Shown one piece after another: positions 8,474-17,652 of a stretch of 64,000 nt of DNA (position 1 is the first letter of the stretch; every line of letters starts with the position of its first letter). The DNA is taken from positions 62,001 to 126,000 of the forward strand of contig NZ_JAHUWT010000003.1 of NCBI RefSeq assembly GCF_019218885.1, in the 5' to 3' direction. Below the pieces are notes generated by a model. It had not been told where the DNA came from and did no database searches. It saw only the letters and a list, made by a program, of their open reading frames with translations. The translations under genes and the position numbers were made by a program. Source of the DNA: Bordetella sp. BOR01. Lineage in GTDB: Bacteria; Pseudomonadota; Gammaproteobacteria; Burkholderiales; Burkholderiaceae_B.

Positions 8474-8498
8474 GAATTTTCTTTTATATAGAAAATTC
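8474..8498. promoter_or_regulatory. Palindromic operator upstream of the esterase gene
   Basis: Nine-base arms GAATTTTCT and AGAAAATTC flank TTTATAT, and the element lies 48 bp before the hydrolase start on the minus strand. The inner 21 bases are identical to 5711-5731 upstream of the Bug gene. This is the better of the two sites and probably binds the XRE-cupin regulator encoded between them. Confidence 0.62.
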
Positions 8499-8551
8499 TG
8501 GGTCCGGGCCTCGGGTTGCCGAAAGAAGGTTCAGAGACGGTGGCTTGCCAG

Positions 8552-8590
8552 AAAAAAACCCGCACAGCCTGGGCTGGTGCGGGTTCTTCG
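8552..8590 (-). terminator. Rho-independent terminator of the serine tRNA gene
   Basis: Read on the minus strand, AACCCGCACCAGCC pairs with GGCTGTGCGGGTT (one mismatch) and is followed by seven T residues. It lies about 35 bp after the tRNA 3' end, as expected for a single tRNA transcript. Confidence 0.85.
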
Positions 8591-8622
8591 GGCCATCGTT
8601 GGGCGACGACTGGCAGTATTCC

Positions 8623-8712
8623 TGGCGGACAGAGGGGGATTCGAACCCCCGATACGTTTACACGTATACACGCTTTCCAGGCGTGCGCCTTCAACCGCTC
8701 GGCCACCTGTCC
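8623..8712 (-). tRNA. tRNA-Ser (anticodon GGA)
   Basis: On the minus strand the 90-nt gene folds as a class II tRNA. The acceptor stem GGACAGG pairs with CTGTCC, and the D arm contains GGCCGAGCGG. The anticodon stem-loop CACGC-CTGGAAA-GCGTG gives anticodon GGA. A long variable arm (ATACGTGTAAACGTAT) and the TTCGAAT T-loop follow. The discriminator base is G and the 3' CCA is encoded. The long variable arm is diagnostic of serine. The tRNA reads UCC and UCU codons. Confidence 0.96.
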
Positions 8713-8822
8713 TGATTTGGAAACGCAGATGCTGCGGGTACCGGCCAAACCGGCGTACGGCAAATGCGAATCCGCGATTCTAACAGAATGATGAGACGGT
8801 AGCGGTCAGGCACCGGGGCCGG

Positions 8823-10388
8823 TCAATTCCCGTCCCGATAGGTGTTGGTGGGGTTGACCTCGCGGTACGAGTTGACGGTGCCATCGGCCTCGGTTTCTTC
8901 CAGGCGCACCTTGAAGCCCCACAGCCGCCCCAGGTGCTTCATGACCTGCTCGGCGTCTTCGCCGGCCAGCGGCCGGCCGCGGGTTTGCAGGTGGCGCAGC
9001 ACCAGCGACCGGTCGGACTCGCGGCGGTAGCGCACGATCTGGATGTCGGGCACCTGGTTGTCGCGGTTGTGCTGTTCGGCCAGCAGCTTGCGGATCTGCC
9101 GATAACCTTCGTCGTCGTGGATGGCGGCCACTTCAAGTACCGGGTTGGCCTGGTGGTCGGCGATGGCGAAGAAGCGGAACTCGCGGATCAGGCGCGGCGA
9201 CAGGTATTGCGAGATGAATGACTCGTCCTTGAAGTTACGCATGGCGAAGTCCAGCGTCTTCACCCAGTCGCTGCCCGCGATATCGGGAAACCACTTGCGG
9301 TCTTCCGGGGTGGGCGATTCGCAGATGCGGCGAATGTCTTGCATCATGGCAAAGCCCAGCGCGTACGGATTGATGCCGCCATAGCCGCGCTCGTCGAAGC
9401 CGCGCTGGCTGACCACGTTGGTATGGCTTTGCAGGAATTCCATCATGAAGCCGTCGTTCACCAGGCCTTTCTGGTGCAGGCGGTTCAATAGCGTGTAGTG
9501 CCAGAAGGTGGCCCAGCCCTCGTTCATGACCTTGGTCTGGCCTTGCGGGTAGAAATACTGGGCGATCTTGCGCACGATGCGCACCAGTTCTTTCTGCCAC
9601 GGCTCGAGCTTGGGCGAGTGCTTTTCAAGGAAGTACAGCAGGTTTTCCTCGGGTTCGGGCGGGAAGACGACGCGCCGCTTTTCTTCGGCCGGGTCGTTCT
9701 CGACGCGCGGCAGGGTACGCCACAAATCGTTGTACTGCAGCCGGGCATGTTCCTCGCGCTCGGCCTGGCGGTGCGCTTCTTCCTTGTAAGACACCGGCGT
9801 CGGACGCTTGTAGCGGTCTACGCCATGCGGGGTCAGGGCGTGGCAGGAATCCAGCAGCGCCTCGACCGCATCGATGCCATAGCGGCTTTCGCAGTCCATG
9901 ACATATTTGCGGGCAAACACCAGATAGTCCAGGATGCTGTCCGCGTCGGTCCATTGGCGGAACAGGTAATTGCCCTTGAAGAACGAGTTGTGGCCGTAGC
10001 AGGCATGCGCAATCACCAGCGCCTGCATGGGCATGGAATTCTCTTCCATCAAGTAAGAGATGCAGGGGCTGGAATTGATCACGATTTCGTAGGCCAGGCC
10101 CTGCATCCCGCGCCGGTAATACTGTTCGTTGCGGATGAATTCCTTGCCGTACGACCAGTGCGGATAGCCGATGGGCAGGCCGGCCGACGCATAAGCGTCC
10201 AGCATCTGCTCCGATGTAATGACTTCGATCTGGTTCGGATACGTGTCAAGGCCGAATTCTTCGGCCACCTCGGCGATGGCCTCGTCATAGCGCTGGATGA
10301 GTTCGAATGTCCACTCGGAACCTTCGGAAATGGGCCGGGCCCGACCAAGGGCCTCCAGCTCGGCACGAGAGCCCACGATGGCGTTCAT
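8823..10388 (-). CDS. SpoVR family protein (YcgB-like)
   Basis: A 521-residue member of the SpoVR/YcgB family, about the usual length. Recognisable blocks are GYPHWSYGKEF, VINSSPCISYLMEENSMPMQALVIAHACYGHNSFFKGNY, NEGWATFWHY and NPYALGF. The biochemical role is not established. In proteobacteria it is found with prkA and yeaH, as here, and the set is linked to stationary phase and nutrient stress. The start codon overlaps the stop of the yeaH gene (ATGA), indicating translational coupling and a single operon with the two upstream genes. Confidence 0.94.
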   Translation of the reverse strand: MNAIVGSRAELEALGRARPISEGSEWTFELIQRYDEAIAEVAEEFGLDTYPNQIEVITSEQMLDAYASAGLPIGYPHWSYGKEFIRNEQYYRRGMQGLAYEIVINSSPCISYLMEENSMPMQALVIAHACYGHNSFFKGNYLFRQWTDADSILDYLVFARKYVMDCESRYGIDAVEALLDSCHALTPHGVDRYKRPTPVSYKEEAHRQAEREEHARLQYNDLWRTLPRVENDPAEEKRRVVFPPEPEENLLYFLEKHSPKLEPWQKELVRIVRKIAQYFYPQGQTKVMNEGWATFWHYTLLNRLHQKGLVNDGFMMEFLQSHTNVVSQRGFDERGYGGINPYALGFAMMQDIRRICESPTPEDRKWFPDIAGSDWVKTLDFAMRNFKDESFISQYLSPRLIREFRFFAIADHQANPVLEVAAIHDDEGYRQIRKLLAEQHNRDNQVPDIQIVRYRRESDRSLVLRHLQTRGRPLAGEDAEQVMKHLGRLWGFKVRLEETEADGTVNSYREVNPTNTYRDGN

Positions 10389-11644
10389 GCTGTTTCCTTT
10401 TTGAACAGATCATGGAACACGGGGTAGATCTCGCCGCGTTCGCAGATCCGGCGCATGGCGAAATGCGGCGCCGTTTCCTGCTCGTATTCGGCCCACAGGC
10501 TGCTTTTGCGGGCCTCTTGCGAGTCGGGGACTTCGATGTAGGCGAAATAGCGGGTCGCCGGCAGCAGGTTCTCGGCCAGGAAGCGCGCGCTCTTGCCCGC
10601 GTCGGCACCGAATGAATCGCCATCGCTGGCCTGGGCGGCGTACACGTTCCAGGCACTGGGCGGATAGCGCTCTTGCACGATCTCGTGCATCAATTCCAGC
10701 GCCGACAGCACGATGGTGCCGCCGCTCTTGGGGTCGTAGAAGAAGGTTTGCTCGTCGACTTCCTCGGCATTGTCGGTATGGCGGATGAACACCACATCCA
10801 CGTGGTCGTACTTGCGCGACAAGAACAGGTACAGCAGCGTGAAAAAGCGCTTGGCCAGGTCTTTCTTGCCTTCGTCCATGGATCCCGACACGTCCATCAG
10901 GCAGAACATCACCGCCCGCGCCATGGGCATGGCCACGGACACGCGGTTGCGGTAGCGCAGGTCCAGGTCGTCCAGGAAGGGCAGCCGGGCCAGGCGATTA
11001 GTGCAGTCTTCCACCTCTTGGCGCAGCGCATCGATCTCGGCCTGCGGGGCGCCCGCGGCAATGGCGGCGTCCAGCTTGGCCTGGGCCGCCTCGAGTTCGG
11101 CGCGGGCCGCCACGCCCAGTGCCACGCGGCGCGATAGCGAGGCCTTCAGCGTGCGGCTGACGCTCAGCAGGCTGGGCGACCCCGTGGTAGTGTAGCCGGC
11201 GCGTTGCCATTTCTTCTGGGTGACGTCGCCCAGTTGCGTGCGGATCAGGTGCGGCAGTTCCAGGTCTTCGAAGAACAGGTTCAGGAACTCGGCCCGCGAC
11301 AGGCTGAAGGTGAACTGGTCTACCGATTCGCCCTCGCCGGGTTCGGAACCGCCCTCGCCTTCCGAGCCCGAGGGCCGCGGAAACGTGTCGCCCTTGGCGA
11401 ATTCGCGGTTGCCGGGATGCACCAGCTCGCGATCGCCGCCCTGGCCGTGCCGGAAATGCGGCTCGGAGATATCGCGAGCGGGCAGGTTGATTTCCCCGCC
11501 CTGGTCCATGTCTTCGATGGACCGCTCGCGCACCAGATCCTGCACGGCCTTGCGGATCTGGTCTTTATATCGCCTGAGAAAGCGCTCGCGGTTGACCGCG
11601 CTTTTATTGCGGCCGTTCAGACGCCGATCGATCAGTGAATTCAT
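10385..11644 (-). CDS. YeaH/YhbH family protein (DUF444)
   Basis: A 419-residue protein with an N-terminal basic segment (LNGRNKSAVNRERFLRRYKDQIRKAV) and a Gly/Glu-rich low-complexity linker (~residues 85-110). A C-terminal von Willebrand A-like domain carries the metal-site motif DVSGSMDEGKKD followed by the helix LAKRFFTLLYLFL. It is the middle gene of prkA-yeaH-spoVR and is thought to work with the PrkA kinase in stress adaptation. It starts 12 bp after the prkA stop. The function beyond co-occurrence with PrkA is not known. Confidence 0.93.
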   Translation of the reverse strand: MNSLIDRRLNGRNKSAVNRERFLRRYKDQIRKAVQDLVRERSIEDMDQGGEINLPARDISEPHFRHGQGGDRELVHPGNREFAKGDTFPRPSGSEGEGGSEPGEGESVDQFTFSLSRAEFLNLFFEDLELPHLIRTQLGDVTQKKWQRAGYTTTGSPSLLSVSRTLKASLSRRVALGVAARAELEAAQAKLDAAIAAGAPQAEIDALRQEVEDCTNRLARLPFLDDLDLRYRNRVSVAMPMARAVMFCLMDVSGSMDEGKKDLAKRFFTLLYLFLSRKYDHVDVVFIRHTDNAEEVDEQTFFYDPKSGGTIVLSALELMHEIVQERYPPSAWNVYAAQASDGDSFGADAGKSARFLAENLLPATRYFAYIEVPDSQEARKSSLWAEYEQETAPHFAMRRICERGEIYPVFHDLFKKETA

Positions 11645-11656
11645 GATTCACCTCGC

Positions 11657-13582
11657 TCAGGATGACTTCCTCACTCTCAGATACCACTCGCACAGCAGGC
11701 GGACCTGTTTTTCGGTATAGCCCTTGTCGACCATGCGATCGACAAAGCTCTGGTGTTTGCTCTTGTCTTCGGCCGAGGCCTTGGCGTTGAAGGAAATGAC
11801 CGGCAACAGGTCTTCGGTGTTCGAGAACATTTTCTTCTCGATCACTTCGCGCAGCTTTTCATAGCTGGTCCATTTCGGGTTGCGGCCGGCGTTGTTGGCG
11901 CGGGCGCGCAGCACGAAATTGACGATCTCGTTGCGGAAGTCCTTGGGATTGGCAATACCCGCGGGCTTCTCGATCTTTTCCAGTTCATCGTTGAGGGCGC
12001 TGCGATCGAAGCTCTCGCCGGTTTCGGGGTCGCGGAATTCCTCGTCCTGGATCCAGCAATCCGCAAACGTGACGTAGCGGTCGAAGATGTTCTGCCCATA
12101 CTCGGAATACGACTCCAGGTAGGCGGTCTGGATTTCCTTGCCGATGAATTCGGCATAGCGCGGCGCCAGGTAGCCCTTGATGAAATCCAGGTAGCGGCGG
12201 CGGATTTCCTCGGGATAGTCTTCCCGGCCGATGCGCTGTTCCAGCACGTACATCAGGTGCACGGGGTTGGCGGCCACTTCGGTCTGGTCGTGGTTGAACA
12301 CGCTGGACAAGATCTTGTAGGCAAAGCGGGTGGATACCCCCGTCATGCCTTCATCGGTGCCCGCGTAGTCTTTGTATTCCTGCAGTGCCTTGGCCTTCGG
12401 GTCGACATCTTTCAACGTTTCGCCGTCGTACACGCGCAGCTTGGAATAAATGCTGGAATTCTCGGGCTCTTTCAGGCGAGTCAGCACCGAGAACTGCGCC
12501 ATCATGTCCAGCGTGCCCGGCGCGCACGGCGAGGTGGCCAGCGAACTGTTGCGCAGCAGCTTGTTGTAGATCTCGACCTCTTCGGTCACCTGCAGGCAAT
12601 ACGGCACCTTGACGATGTAGATACGGTCAAGGAACGCCTCGTTGTGCTTGTTGTTGCGGAAGGTCTGCCATTCGGACTCGTTCGAGTGCGCCAGGATCAC
12701 GCCGTTGAACGGAATGGCCGAGAAACCTTCGGTGCCCTTGAAGTTGCCTTCCTGCGTGGCGGTCAGCAGGGGGTGCAGCATCTTGATGGGCGCCTTGAAC
12801 ATCTCGACGAATTCCAGCAGGCCCTGGTTGGCCAGGCACAGCCCGCCCGAATAGCTATAGGCATCGGGATCGTCCTGCGAGTGGCGGTCGAGCTTGCGGA
12901 TATCGACCTTGCCCACCAGCGAGGAAATATCCTGGTTGTTTTCGTCGCCCGGCTCGGTCTTGGCAATGGCCACCTGGCGCAGCACCGACGGATTCAGCCG
13001 CACCACGCGAAATTGCGAGATATCGCCGTCGAACTCTTTCAGCCGCTTGACCGCCCAAGGCGACATGATCCCGCTCAGGTAACGCCGCGGGATGCCGTAC
13101 TCTTTTTCAAGGGTGTCGCCGAAGCGGTCCGGATGGAACAGGCCCAGCGGCGATTCATTTACAGGGGAACCCTTCAGCGCATAGATGGGATAGGCCTCCA
13201 TCAGTGCTTTCAGGCGCTCCGCAATGGAAGACTTGCCGCCGCCCACCGGCCCCAGCAAATACAGAATCTGCTTGCGTTCCTCGAGTCCTTGCGCGGCATG
13301 CTTGAAGAAAGCCACGATCTGGTCGATGACCTCTTCCAGCCCGAAGAATTCCTTGAATGCAGGGTAGCGCCGCACCACCCGGTTGGAGAACAGCCGTGAC
13401 AACCGGGGATCATTGCGGGAATCGACCAGTTCTGGCTCGCCTATCGCCGCCAACATCCGTTCTGCGGGGCTGGCATAGGCCATGGGATCTTTCTTGGCCA
13501 GTGCCAGGAATTCCTCGAGGGAAAGTTCGGTTTCCTGGTCTTTCGCGTACAGCGACTTGAAGCCTTCGACAATGTTTTGCAC
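11657..13582 (-). CDS. prkA: PrkA family serine protein kinase
   Basis: A 641-residue PrkA/YeaG homologue. The N-terminal two thirds is an AAA-type ATPase module with Walker A LGPVGGGKSS (~residue 105). The C-terminal third resembles protein kinases (EYKDYAGTDEGMTGVSTRFAYKIL and NPKDFRNEIVNFVLR are family blocks). I prefer the GTG at 13582 to the ATG 21 bases upstream. A perfect AGGAGG sits 6 bases before the GTG, and the protein then begins MQNIVEGF-like, as in relatives of ~640 residues. It heads the prkA-yeaH-spoVR operon. Relatives are induced by nitrogen starvation and stationary phase. Confidence 0.95.
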   Translation of the reverse strand: MQNIVEGFKSLYAKDQETELSLEEFLALAKKDPMAYASPAERMLAAIGEPELVDSRNDPRLSRLFSNRVVRRYPAFKEFFGLEEVIDQIVAFFKHAAQGLEERKQILYLLGPVGGGKSSIAERLKALMEAYPIYALKGSPVNESPLGLFHPDRFGDTLEKEYGIPRRYLSGIMSPWAVKRLKEFDGDISQFRVVRLNPSVLRQVAIAKTEPGDENNQDISSLVGKVDIRKLDRHSQDDPDAYSYSGGLCLANQGLLEFVEMFKAPIKMLHPLLTATQEGNFKGTEGFSAIPFNGVILAHSNESEWQTFRNNKHNEAFLDRIYIVKVPYCLQVTEEVEIYNKLLRNSSLATSPCAPGTLDMMAQFSVLTRLKEPENSSIYSKLRVYDGETLKDVDPKAKALQEYKDYAGTDEGMTGVSTRFAYKILSSVFNHDQTEVAANPVHLMYVLEQRIGREDYPEEIRRRYLDFIKGYLAPRYAEFIGKEIQTAYLESYSEYGQNIFDRYVTFADCWIQDEEFRDPETGESFDRSALNDELEKIEKPAGIANPKDFRNEIVNFVLRARANNAGRNPKWTSYEKLREVIEKKMFSNTEDLLPVISFNAKASAEDKSKHQSFVDRMVDKGYTEKQVRLLCEWYLRVRKSS

Positions 13583-13949
13583 GGATAACCTCCTACAGCG
13601 CATGGTCGGTTAATGAGTTCCGTCATCCCATTGTGTTCCTCATTGACCATTGTCGCTAGACTTTATGGTAATGGGATCATGCACATCATCTTGATATGTT
13701 GCTTTCGCCACACACCATAGAATGGGGTTGGTGACTCATTTACGGTTAGGCTATCCGGTAGTGAAACAAGTTCCTTGAATCGCGCAAAGATTCATGCACG
13801 ACCGTTTCAATGCGTGGCGCCGCCCCGCTTGCCCATTGCATAGCAAGCGGCAGGCCCATCGCAGTAATTTTGGCAGCGGTGCATCGCGAGCGCTAACAAC
13901 GCGATGCGCACCATGAAAGCGGCGCGGCCCGAAACGGCCGGCGAACGCC
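13583..13949. other. Intergenic region between ribE end and prkA start
   Basis: These 367 bases hold no convincing gene. The prkA-proximal half (13620-13760) is AT-richer and must contain the prkA promoter; I could not fix a sigma-54 or sigma-70 box. The ribE-proximal half has two hairpins: CCGCTTGC (13825-13832) with GCAAGCGG (13843-13850), and GGTGCATCGCG (13878-13888) with CGCGATGCGCACC (13900-13912, two-base bulge). Neither has a T-run. They may be processing or termination structures after ribE. Confidence 0.5.
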
Positions 13950-14579
13950 TTATTCCATGTCACCGGCCTGCGGCATGGCCAGCATGCGCTCGACGTAGCG
14001 CGCAATCGTGTCGACTTCAAGATTGACACGATCGCCCGGCTTTACGTTGCGCAGCGTGGTCACGGCCTGGGTGTGGGGAATGATGTTGATGCTGATGTCG
14101 CAGCCCTCGGCAACATCGTTGACACGATTGACCGTCAGACTGATGCCGTTGACCGTGATCGACCCTTTGTAGGCCAGGAAGCGCGCCAGATGGCCGGGCA
14201 CGCGAATGGCAAGCTCGCGCGATTCACCCACGCTATCGAAGCGCAGCACCACGCCCATGCCGTCGACATGGCCCGAGACCAGGTGCCCGCCGATCTGGTC
14301 GCCCACGCGCAGGGATTTTTCCAGGTTGACTTCGCCTTCGCGGTCCAACCCCGCCGTCAGGCTCAGGCTTTCGCGCGAGACGTCCACCTGAAAACGCCGG
14401 CCTTCGAGCGCGATGACTGTCATGCAGGCACCTTGCACCGCGATGGAATCGCCGATGCCGACATCGGCCAGGCCCAGTTCGCCCGCGTCGATGACCAGGC
14501 GTACGCCCCCCTGCTCGGCTTCGGCTAGCGGTTTTATGTGAACAATGCGGCCCACCGCCGCGACCAGACCAGTGAACAT
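13950..14579 (-). CDS. ribE: Riboflavin synthase, alpha subunit
   Basis: A 209-residue enzyme that dismutates two 6,7-dimethyl-8-ribityllumazine molecules to riboflavin. It has the two tandem lumazine-binding repeats of the family: MFTGLVAAVGRI opens repeat 1, and VGDQIGGHLVSGHVDGMG plus the KGSITVNGISLTVN stretch mark repeat 2. The start at 14579 is fixed by the invariant MFTG N-terminus. It is the last gene of glyA-nrdR-ribD-ribE, with 35 bp between ribD and ribE. The symbol follows E. coli usage for the alpha subunit (often called ribC). No FMN riboswitch is visible upstream. Confidence 0.95.
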   Translation of the reverse strand: MFTGLVAAVGRIVHIKPLAEAEQGGVRLVIDAGELGLADVGIGDSIAVQGACMTVIALEGRRFQVDVSRESLSLTAGLDREGEVNLEKSLRVGDQIGGHLVSGHVDGMGVVLRFDSVGESRELAIRVPGHLARFLAYKGSITVNGISLTVNRVNDVAEGCDISINIIPHTQAVTTLRNVKPGDRVNLEVDTIARYVERMLAMPQAGDME

Positions 14580-14614
14580 AAGAAAGAGGCTCCAATCAGT
14601 ACGGTAAAGAGACT

Positions 14615-15748
14615 TCAGCGGCAGCCAACCACCGCCTGCAACGCCTGCCAACGGGCCGGGTCGCGCAGGCGCAGGCGCAGGTCGGCGCCGAAGCGCGTGG
14701 TATCGGCGAACTCGAACCGCCGGGCGCCGTCCAGATGCTCGATCAGCGGCAGGCGCAGCATGGCGGCGGCATCGCCCAGCAATACCGGCGCCAGGTACAC
14801 AAGCAGTTCGTCGACGCAGCCGGCCGACATCAGCGCGCCGCCCAGGCCCGCGCCGGCTTCAATGTGCACTTCGTTGAATTCGTGTTCGCCCAGCCAGCGC
14901 ATCATGGCGGGCAGGTCGACCCGCTCGGTATCGCCATCGGGCAGCGCCACCACGCGCGCATTGCGCTGCGCCAGGCGCGCCGCCTTGGCGGCATCGGGCC
15001 GCGCCGTGAAGACAATGACCTCGGTGCCGTCGAACAGGCGGGCATCTTCGGGGATATCGAAGCGCCCATCCACCACCGCCTTGCGCGGCGCGCGGGGGGT
15101 GGCCACGCTGCGCACGTTCAGTAGCGGGTTGTCTTTCAGCACGGTGCCCATGCCGGTCAGCACGATGCAACTGCGGGCGCGCCAGGCATGGCCGTCGGCG
15201 CGCGCCTCTTCGCCGGTAATCCACTGCGAGACGCCGTTGTGCAAGGCGCTGCGGCCATCCAGCGAGGCCGCCATTTTCACCCAGGCCCAGGGCGTGCCCC
15301 GGCTCATGCGGGCCACGAAGCCGGCGTTGATTTCCAGCGCCTCGTCGGCGCAGACATCAACGGTGACCGCGATGCCGGCCGCACGCAGGCGGGCCAGGCC
15401 GCGGCCGCCGACTTGCGGGTTGGGGTCGCCCATGGCCACCACCACCCGCGCCGGCTGCGCCGCCACGACGGCATCGGCGCAAGGCGGCGTGCGGCCATGA
15501 TGGCTGCAGGGTTCCAGGGTGACATACAGGGTGGCGCCGCGCACCGACTCGCCGCGCGCGGCGGCGTCGCGCAAGGCGCAGATTTCGGCGTGCGGGCCGC
15601 CAGGCGGTTGGGTGGCGCCTTCGCCCAGCACGCGGCCGTCGCGCACGATCACGCACCCGACCCGCGGATTGGGCGTGGTGGTATACGTAACGGTGCGGGC
15701 CAGCGCCAGGGCGCGGCGCATCCAGATGGTGTCGTCGGCGTCGGTCAT
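14615..15748 (-). CDS. ribD: Bifunctional riboflavin deaminase/reductase RibD
   Basis: A 377-residue bifunctional enzyme for riboflavin steps 2 and 3. Residues ~1-145 are the cytidine-deaminase-like pyrimidine deaminase with the zinc motif HAE followed by EPCSHHGRTPPC. Residues ~150-377 are the NADPH-dependent reductase (PWAWVKMAASLDGRSAL, SCIVLTGMGTVLKDNPLLNVR, EAGAGLGGAL). The ATG at 15748 is used; a GTG three codons upstream is also possible. It is located between nrdR and ribE in the usual beta-proteobacterial order. Confidence 0.95.
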   Translation of the reverse strand: MTDADDTIWMRRALALARTVTYTTTPNPRVGCVIVRDGRVLGEGATQPPGGPHAEICALRDAAARGESVRGATLYVTLEPCSHHGRTPPCADAVVAAQPARVVVAMGDPNPQVGGRGLARLRAAGIAVTVDVCADEALEINAGFVARMSRGTPWAWVKMAASLDGRSALHNGVSQWITGEEARADGHAWRARSCIVLTGMGTVLKDNPLLNVRSVATPRAPRKAVVDGRFDIPEDARLFDGTEVIVFTARPDAAKAARLAQRNARVVALPDGDTERVDLPAMMRWLGEHEFNEVHIEAGAGLGGALMSAGCVDELLVYLAPVLLGDAAAMLRLPLIEHLDGARRFEFADTTRFGADLRLRLRDPARWQALQAVVGCR

Positions 15749-15810
15749 GGAAGTCACGCCTGCGATTGTATGCCCGCTGCCCCATGCGGGCCCGGGCCGG
15801 TCGCGGCGGC

Positions 15811-16290
15811 TTATTCGCGGCGCAGCTTGCCCGGCAGCATGGGGCCTTGCATTTCGCGGATGGCCTCGACGAATTCGCCGATATCTTCGAAATTCTTGTA
15901 CACCGAGGCAAAGCGCACGTACGCGACCTTGTCCAGCTTCTTGAGCTCGGCCATGACCAGTTCGCCGATGCGTTCGGTTGAAACTTCGCGCAGGCCACTG
16001 GCCAGCAGGGTTTCTTCGATGCGAGCGACCACGCTGTCGACCTGGTCGGTGCTGACCGGGCGCTTGCGCAGCGCCAGCGACAGGCTGGCGCGCAGCTTGG
16101 CGGTGTCGTAGTCGCTGCGGCTGCCATTGCGCTTGACCACCGAGGGCATGGCCAGCTCGATGCGCTCGTAGGTAGTGAAGCGCTTGTCACAGGACAGGCA
16201 GCGGCGGCGCCGGCGTATGGTATCGCCTTCTTCGGACACCCGGCTATCCACCACCTGTGTGTCGGCGTTGCCGCAGAATGGGCATTTCAT
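15811..16290 (-). CDS. nrdR: Transcriptional repressor NrdR
   Basis: A 159-residue NrdR of standard length. A zinc ribbon (CPFC at residues 3-6, CLSC near 31-34, then [11 protein letters not shown]) is followed by an ATP-cone that senses ATP/dATP. It represses ribonucleotide reductase genes through paired NrdR boxes. Two such boxes precede nrdA in this window (45547-45562 and 45578-45593), so a direct regulatory link within the window is very likely. The start at 16290 is set by the invariant MKCPFCG. It is the second gene after glyA, with a nested hairpin between them. Confidence 0.96.
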   Translation of the reverse strand: MKCPFCGNADTQVVDSRVSEEGDTIRRRRRCLSCDKRFTTYERIELAMPSVVKRNGSRSDYDTAKLRASLSLALRKRPVSTDQVDSVVARIEETLLASGLREVSTERIGELVMAELKKLDKVAYVRFASVYKNFEDIGEFVEAIREMQGPMLPGKLRRE

Positions 16291-16312
16291 GTTGCCGCCC
16301 CCAGTGCAATAA

Positions 16313-16374
16313 TTTGGCGTATTGTAATGACGCCGGTCCGCAACGCGACGCCGGCGTGGAAAAAATACGCCAAA
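16313..16374. repeat. Nested inverted repeat between glyA and nrdR
   Basis: A perfect 11-bp outer stem, TTTGGCGTATT (16313-16323) with AATACGCCAAA (16364-16374), encloses an inner stem ACGCCGG (16330-16336) with CCGGCGT (16351-16357). It fills most of the 114-bp gap between the glyA stop and the nrdR start. It lacks a terminal T-run, so it may be a processing site or a partial terminator rather than a full stop. Confidence 0.7.
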
Positions 16375-16404
16375 CGGCAACCCGGGGCCGCCGCCCAGGC
16401 GGGA

Positions 16405-17652
16405 TCAGCCGCCGTAGACAGGCAGGCGGGCCGTCAATTCGTTGACGCGGGTGCGCACCGCGGCGATGTTGGCCTCATCGCGCGGGTTGTCCAGTACGTC
16501 GGCGATCAGGTTGGCGGTGAGCTCGGCCTCGGCTTCCTTGAAACCACGGGTCGTCATGGCCGGCGTGCCCAGGCGGACGCCGCTGGTCACGAACGGTTTT
16601 TCCGGGTCGTTGGGAATGGCATTCTTGTTGACGGTGATGTGCGCCTGTCCCAGCACGGCCTCGGCCTCTTTGCCGGTAATGCCCTTGGGACGCAGGTCGA
16701 CCAGCATCACGTGGCTTTCAGTACGGCCCGACACGATGCGCAAGCCGCGCTTGACCAGGGTTTCGGCCAGTACCTTGGCGTTGCTGGCCACTTGCTGGGC
16801 ATACTGCTTGAATTCGGGCGACAGGGCTTCCTGGAAGGCCACGGCCTTGGCGGCGATGACGTGCATCAGCGGGCCGCCCTGGATACCGGGGAAGATGGCC
16901 GAATTGACGATCTTCTCGTATTCGGCCTTCATCATGATGACCCCGCCGCGCGGGCCGCGCAGCGACTTGTGCGTGGTGGACGTGACGAAGTCGGCGTGCG
17001 GCACCGGGTTGGGGTAGGCACCGCCAGCCACCAGGCCCGCGTAGTGGGCGATGTCGACCATCAGCAATGCGCCGTTATCGTGGGCAATGCGCGCCATGCG
17101 CTCGAAATCGATGTGCAGGGCGTAGGCCGAGGCACCCGCCACGATCAGCTTGGGCTTGTGTTCCTTGGCCAGCCTTTCAACCTGGGCGTAGTCGAGCACT
17201 TCGTCGGCATCCAGGCCATACGAGATGAAGTTGTACAGCTTGCCCGAGGCATTGACCGATGCGCCGTGGGTCAGGTGGCCCCCTTCGGCCAGGCTCATGC
17301 CCAGCACGGTGTCGCCCGGCTTCAGCACGGCCATGTACACGCCCTGGTTGGCCTGCGAACCCGAATTGGGTTGCACGTTGGCGGCTTCGGCGCCGAACAG
17401 TTGCTTCAGGCGGTCGATGGCCAGCTGTTCGACCACATCGACATATTCGCAACCGCCGTAGTAGCGCTTGCCCGGGTAGCCTTCGGCGTACTTGTTGGTC
17501 AACTGCGTGCCCTGGGCCTGCATGACGGCCGGGCTGGCGTAGTTTTCCGAGGCGATCAGCTCGATGTGCTGTTCCTGGCGGACGTCTTCTTTCTGGATGG
17601 CGGCCCAGACTTCGGGGTCTACCTGGGACAGGGTAAGTTTGCGGTCGAACAT
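16405..17652 (-). CDS. glyA: Serine hydroxymethyltransferase
   Basis: A 415-residue PLP enzyme that converts serine and tetrahydrofolate to glycine and 5,10-methylene-tetrahydrofolate. Typical blocks are [34 protein letters not shown], and the lysine-bearing [15 protein letters not shown] that forms the internal aldimine. The length matches the bacterial family (~415-420). The start at 17652 is set by the conserved [10 protein letters not shown]-like N-terminus; longer in-frame starts add a non-conserved tail. It is the first gene of glyA-nrdR-ribDE. Confidence 0.97.
   Translation of the reverse strand: MFDRKLTLSQVDPEVWAAIQKEDVRQEQHIELIASENYASPAVMQAQGTQLTNKYAEGYPGKRYYGGCEYVDVVEQLAIDRLKQLFGAEAANVQPNSGSQANQGVYMAVLKPGDTVLGMSLAEGGHLTHGASVNASGKLYNFISYGLDADEVLDYAQVERLAKEHKPKLIVAGASAYALHIDFERMARIAHDNGALLMVDIAHYAGLVAGGAYPNPVPHADFVTSTTHKSLRGPRGGVIMMKAEYEKIVNSAIFPGIQGGPLMHVIAAKAVAFQEALSPEFKQYAQQVASNAKVLAETLVKRGLRIVSGRTESHVMLVDLRPKGITGKEAEAVLGQAHITVNKNAIPNDPEKPFVTSGVRLGTPAMTTRGFKEAEAELTANLIADVLDNPRDEANIAAVRTRVNELTARLPVYGG

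Noticed and set aside
13620-13760. Sigma-54 promoter for the prkA operon
   Set aside because: A TGGC is present on the minus strand, but no GC at the required spacing follows it.
14580-14614. FMN riboswitch upstream of ribE or ribD
   Set aside because: The gaps are too short and the conserved RFN element sequence is absent here and before glyA.
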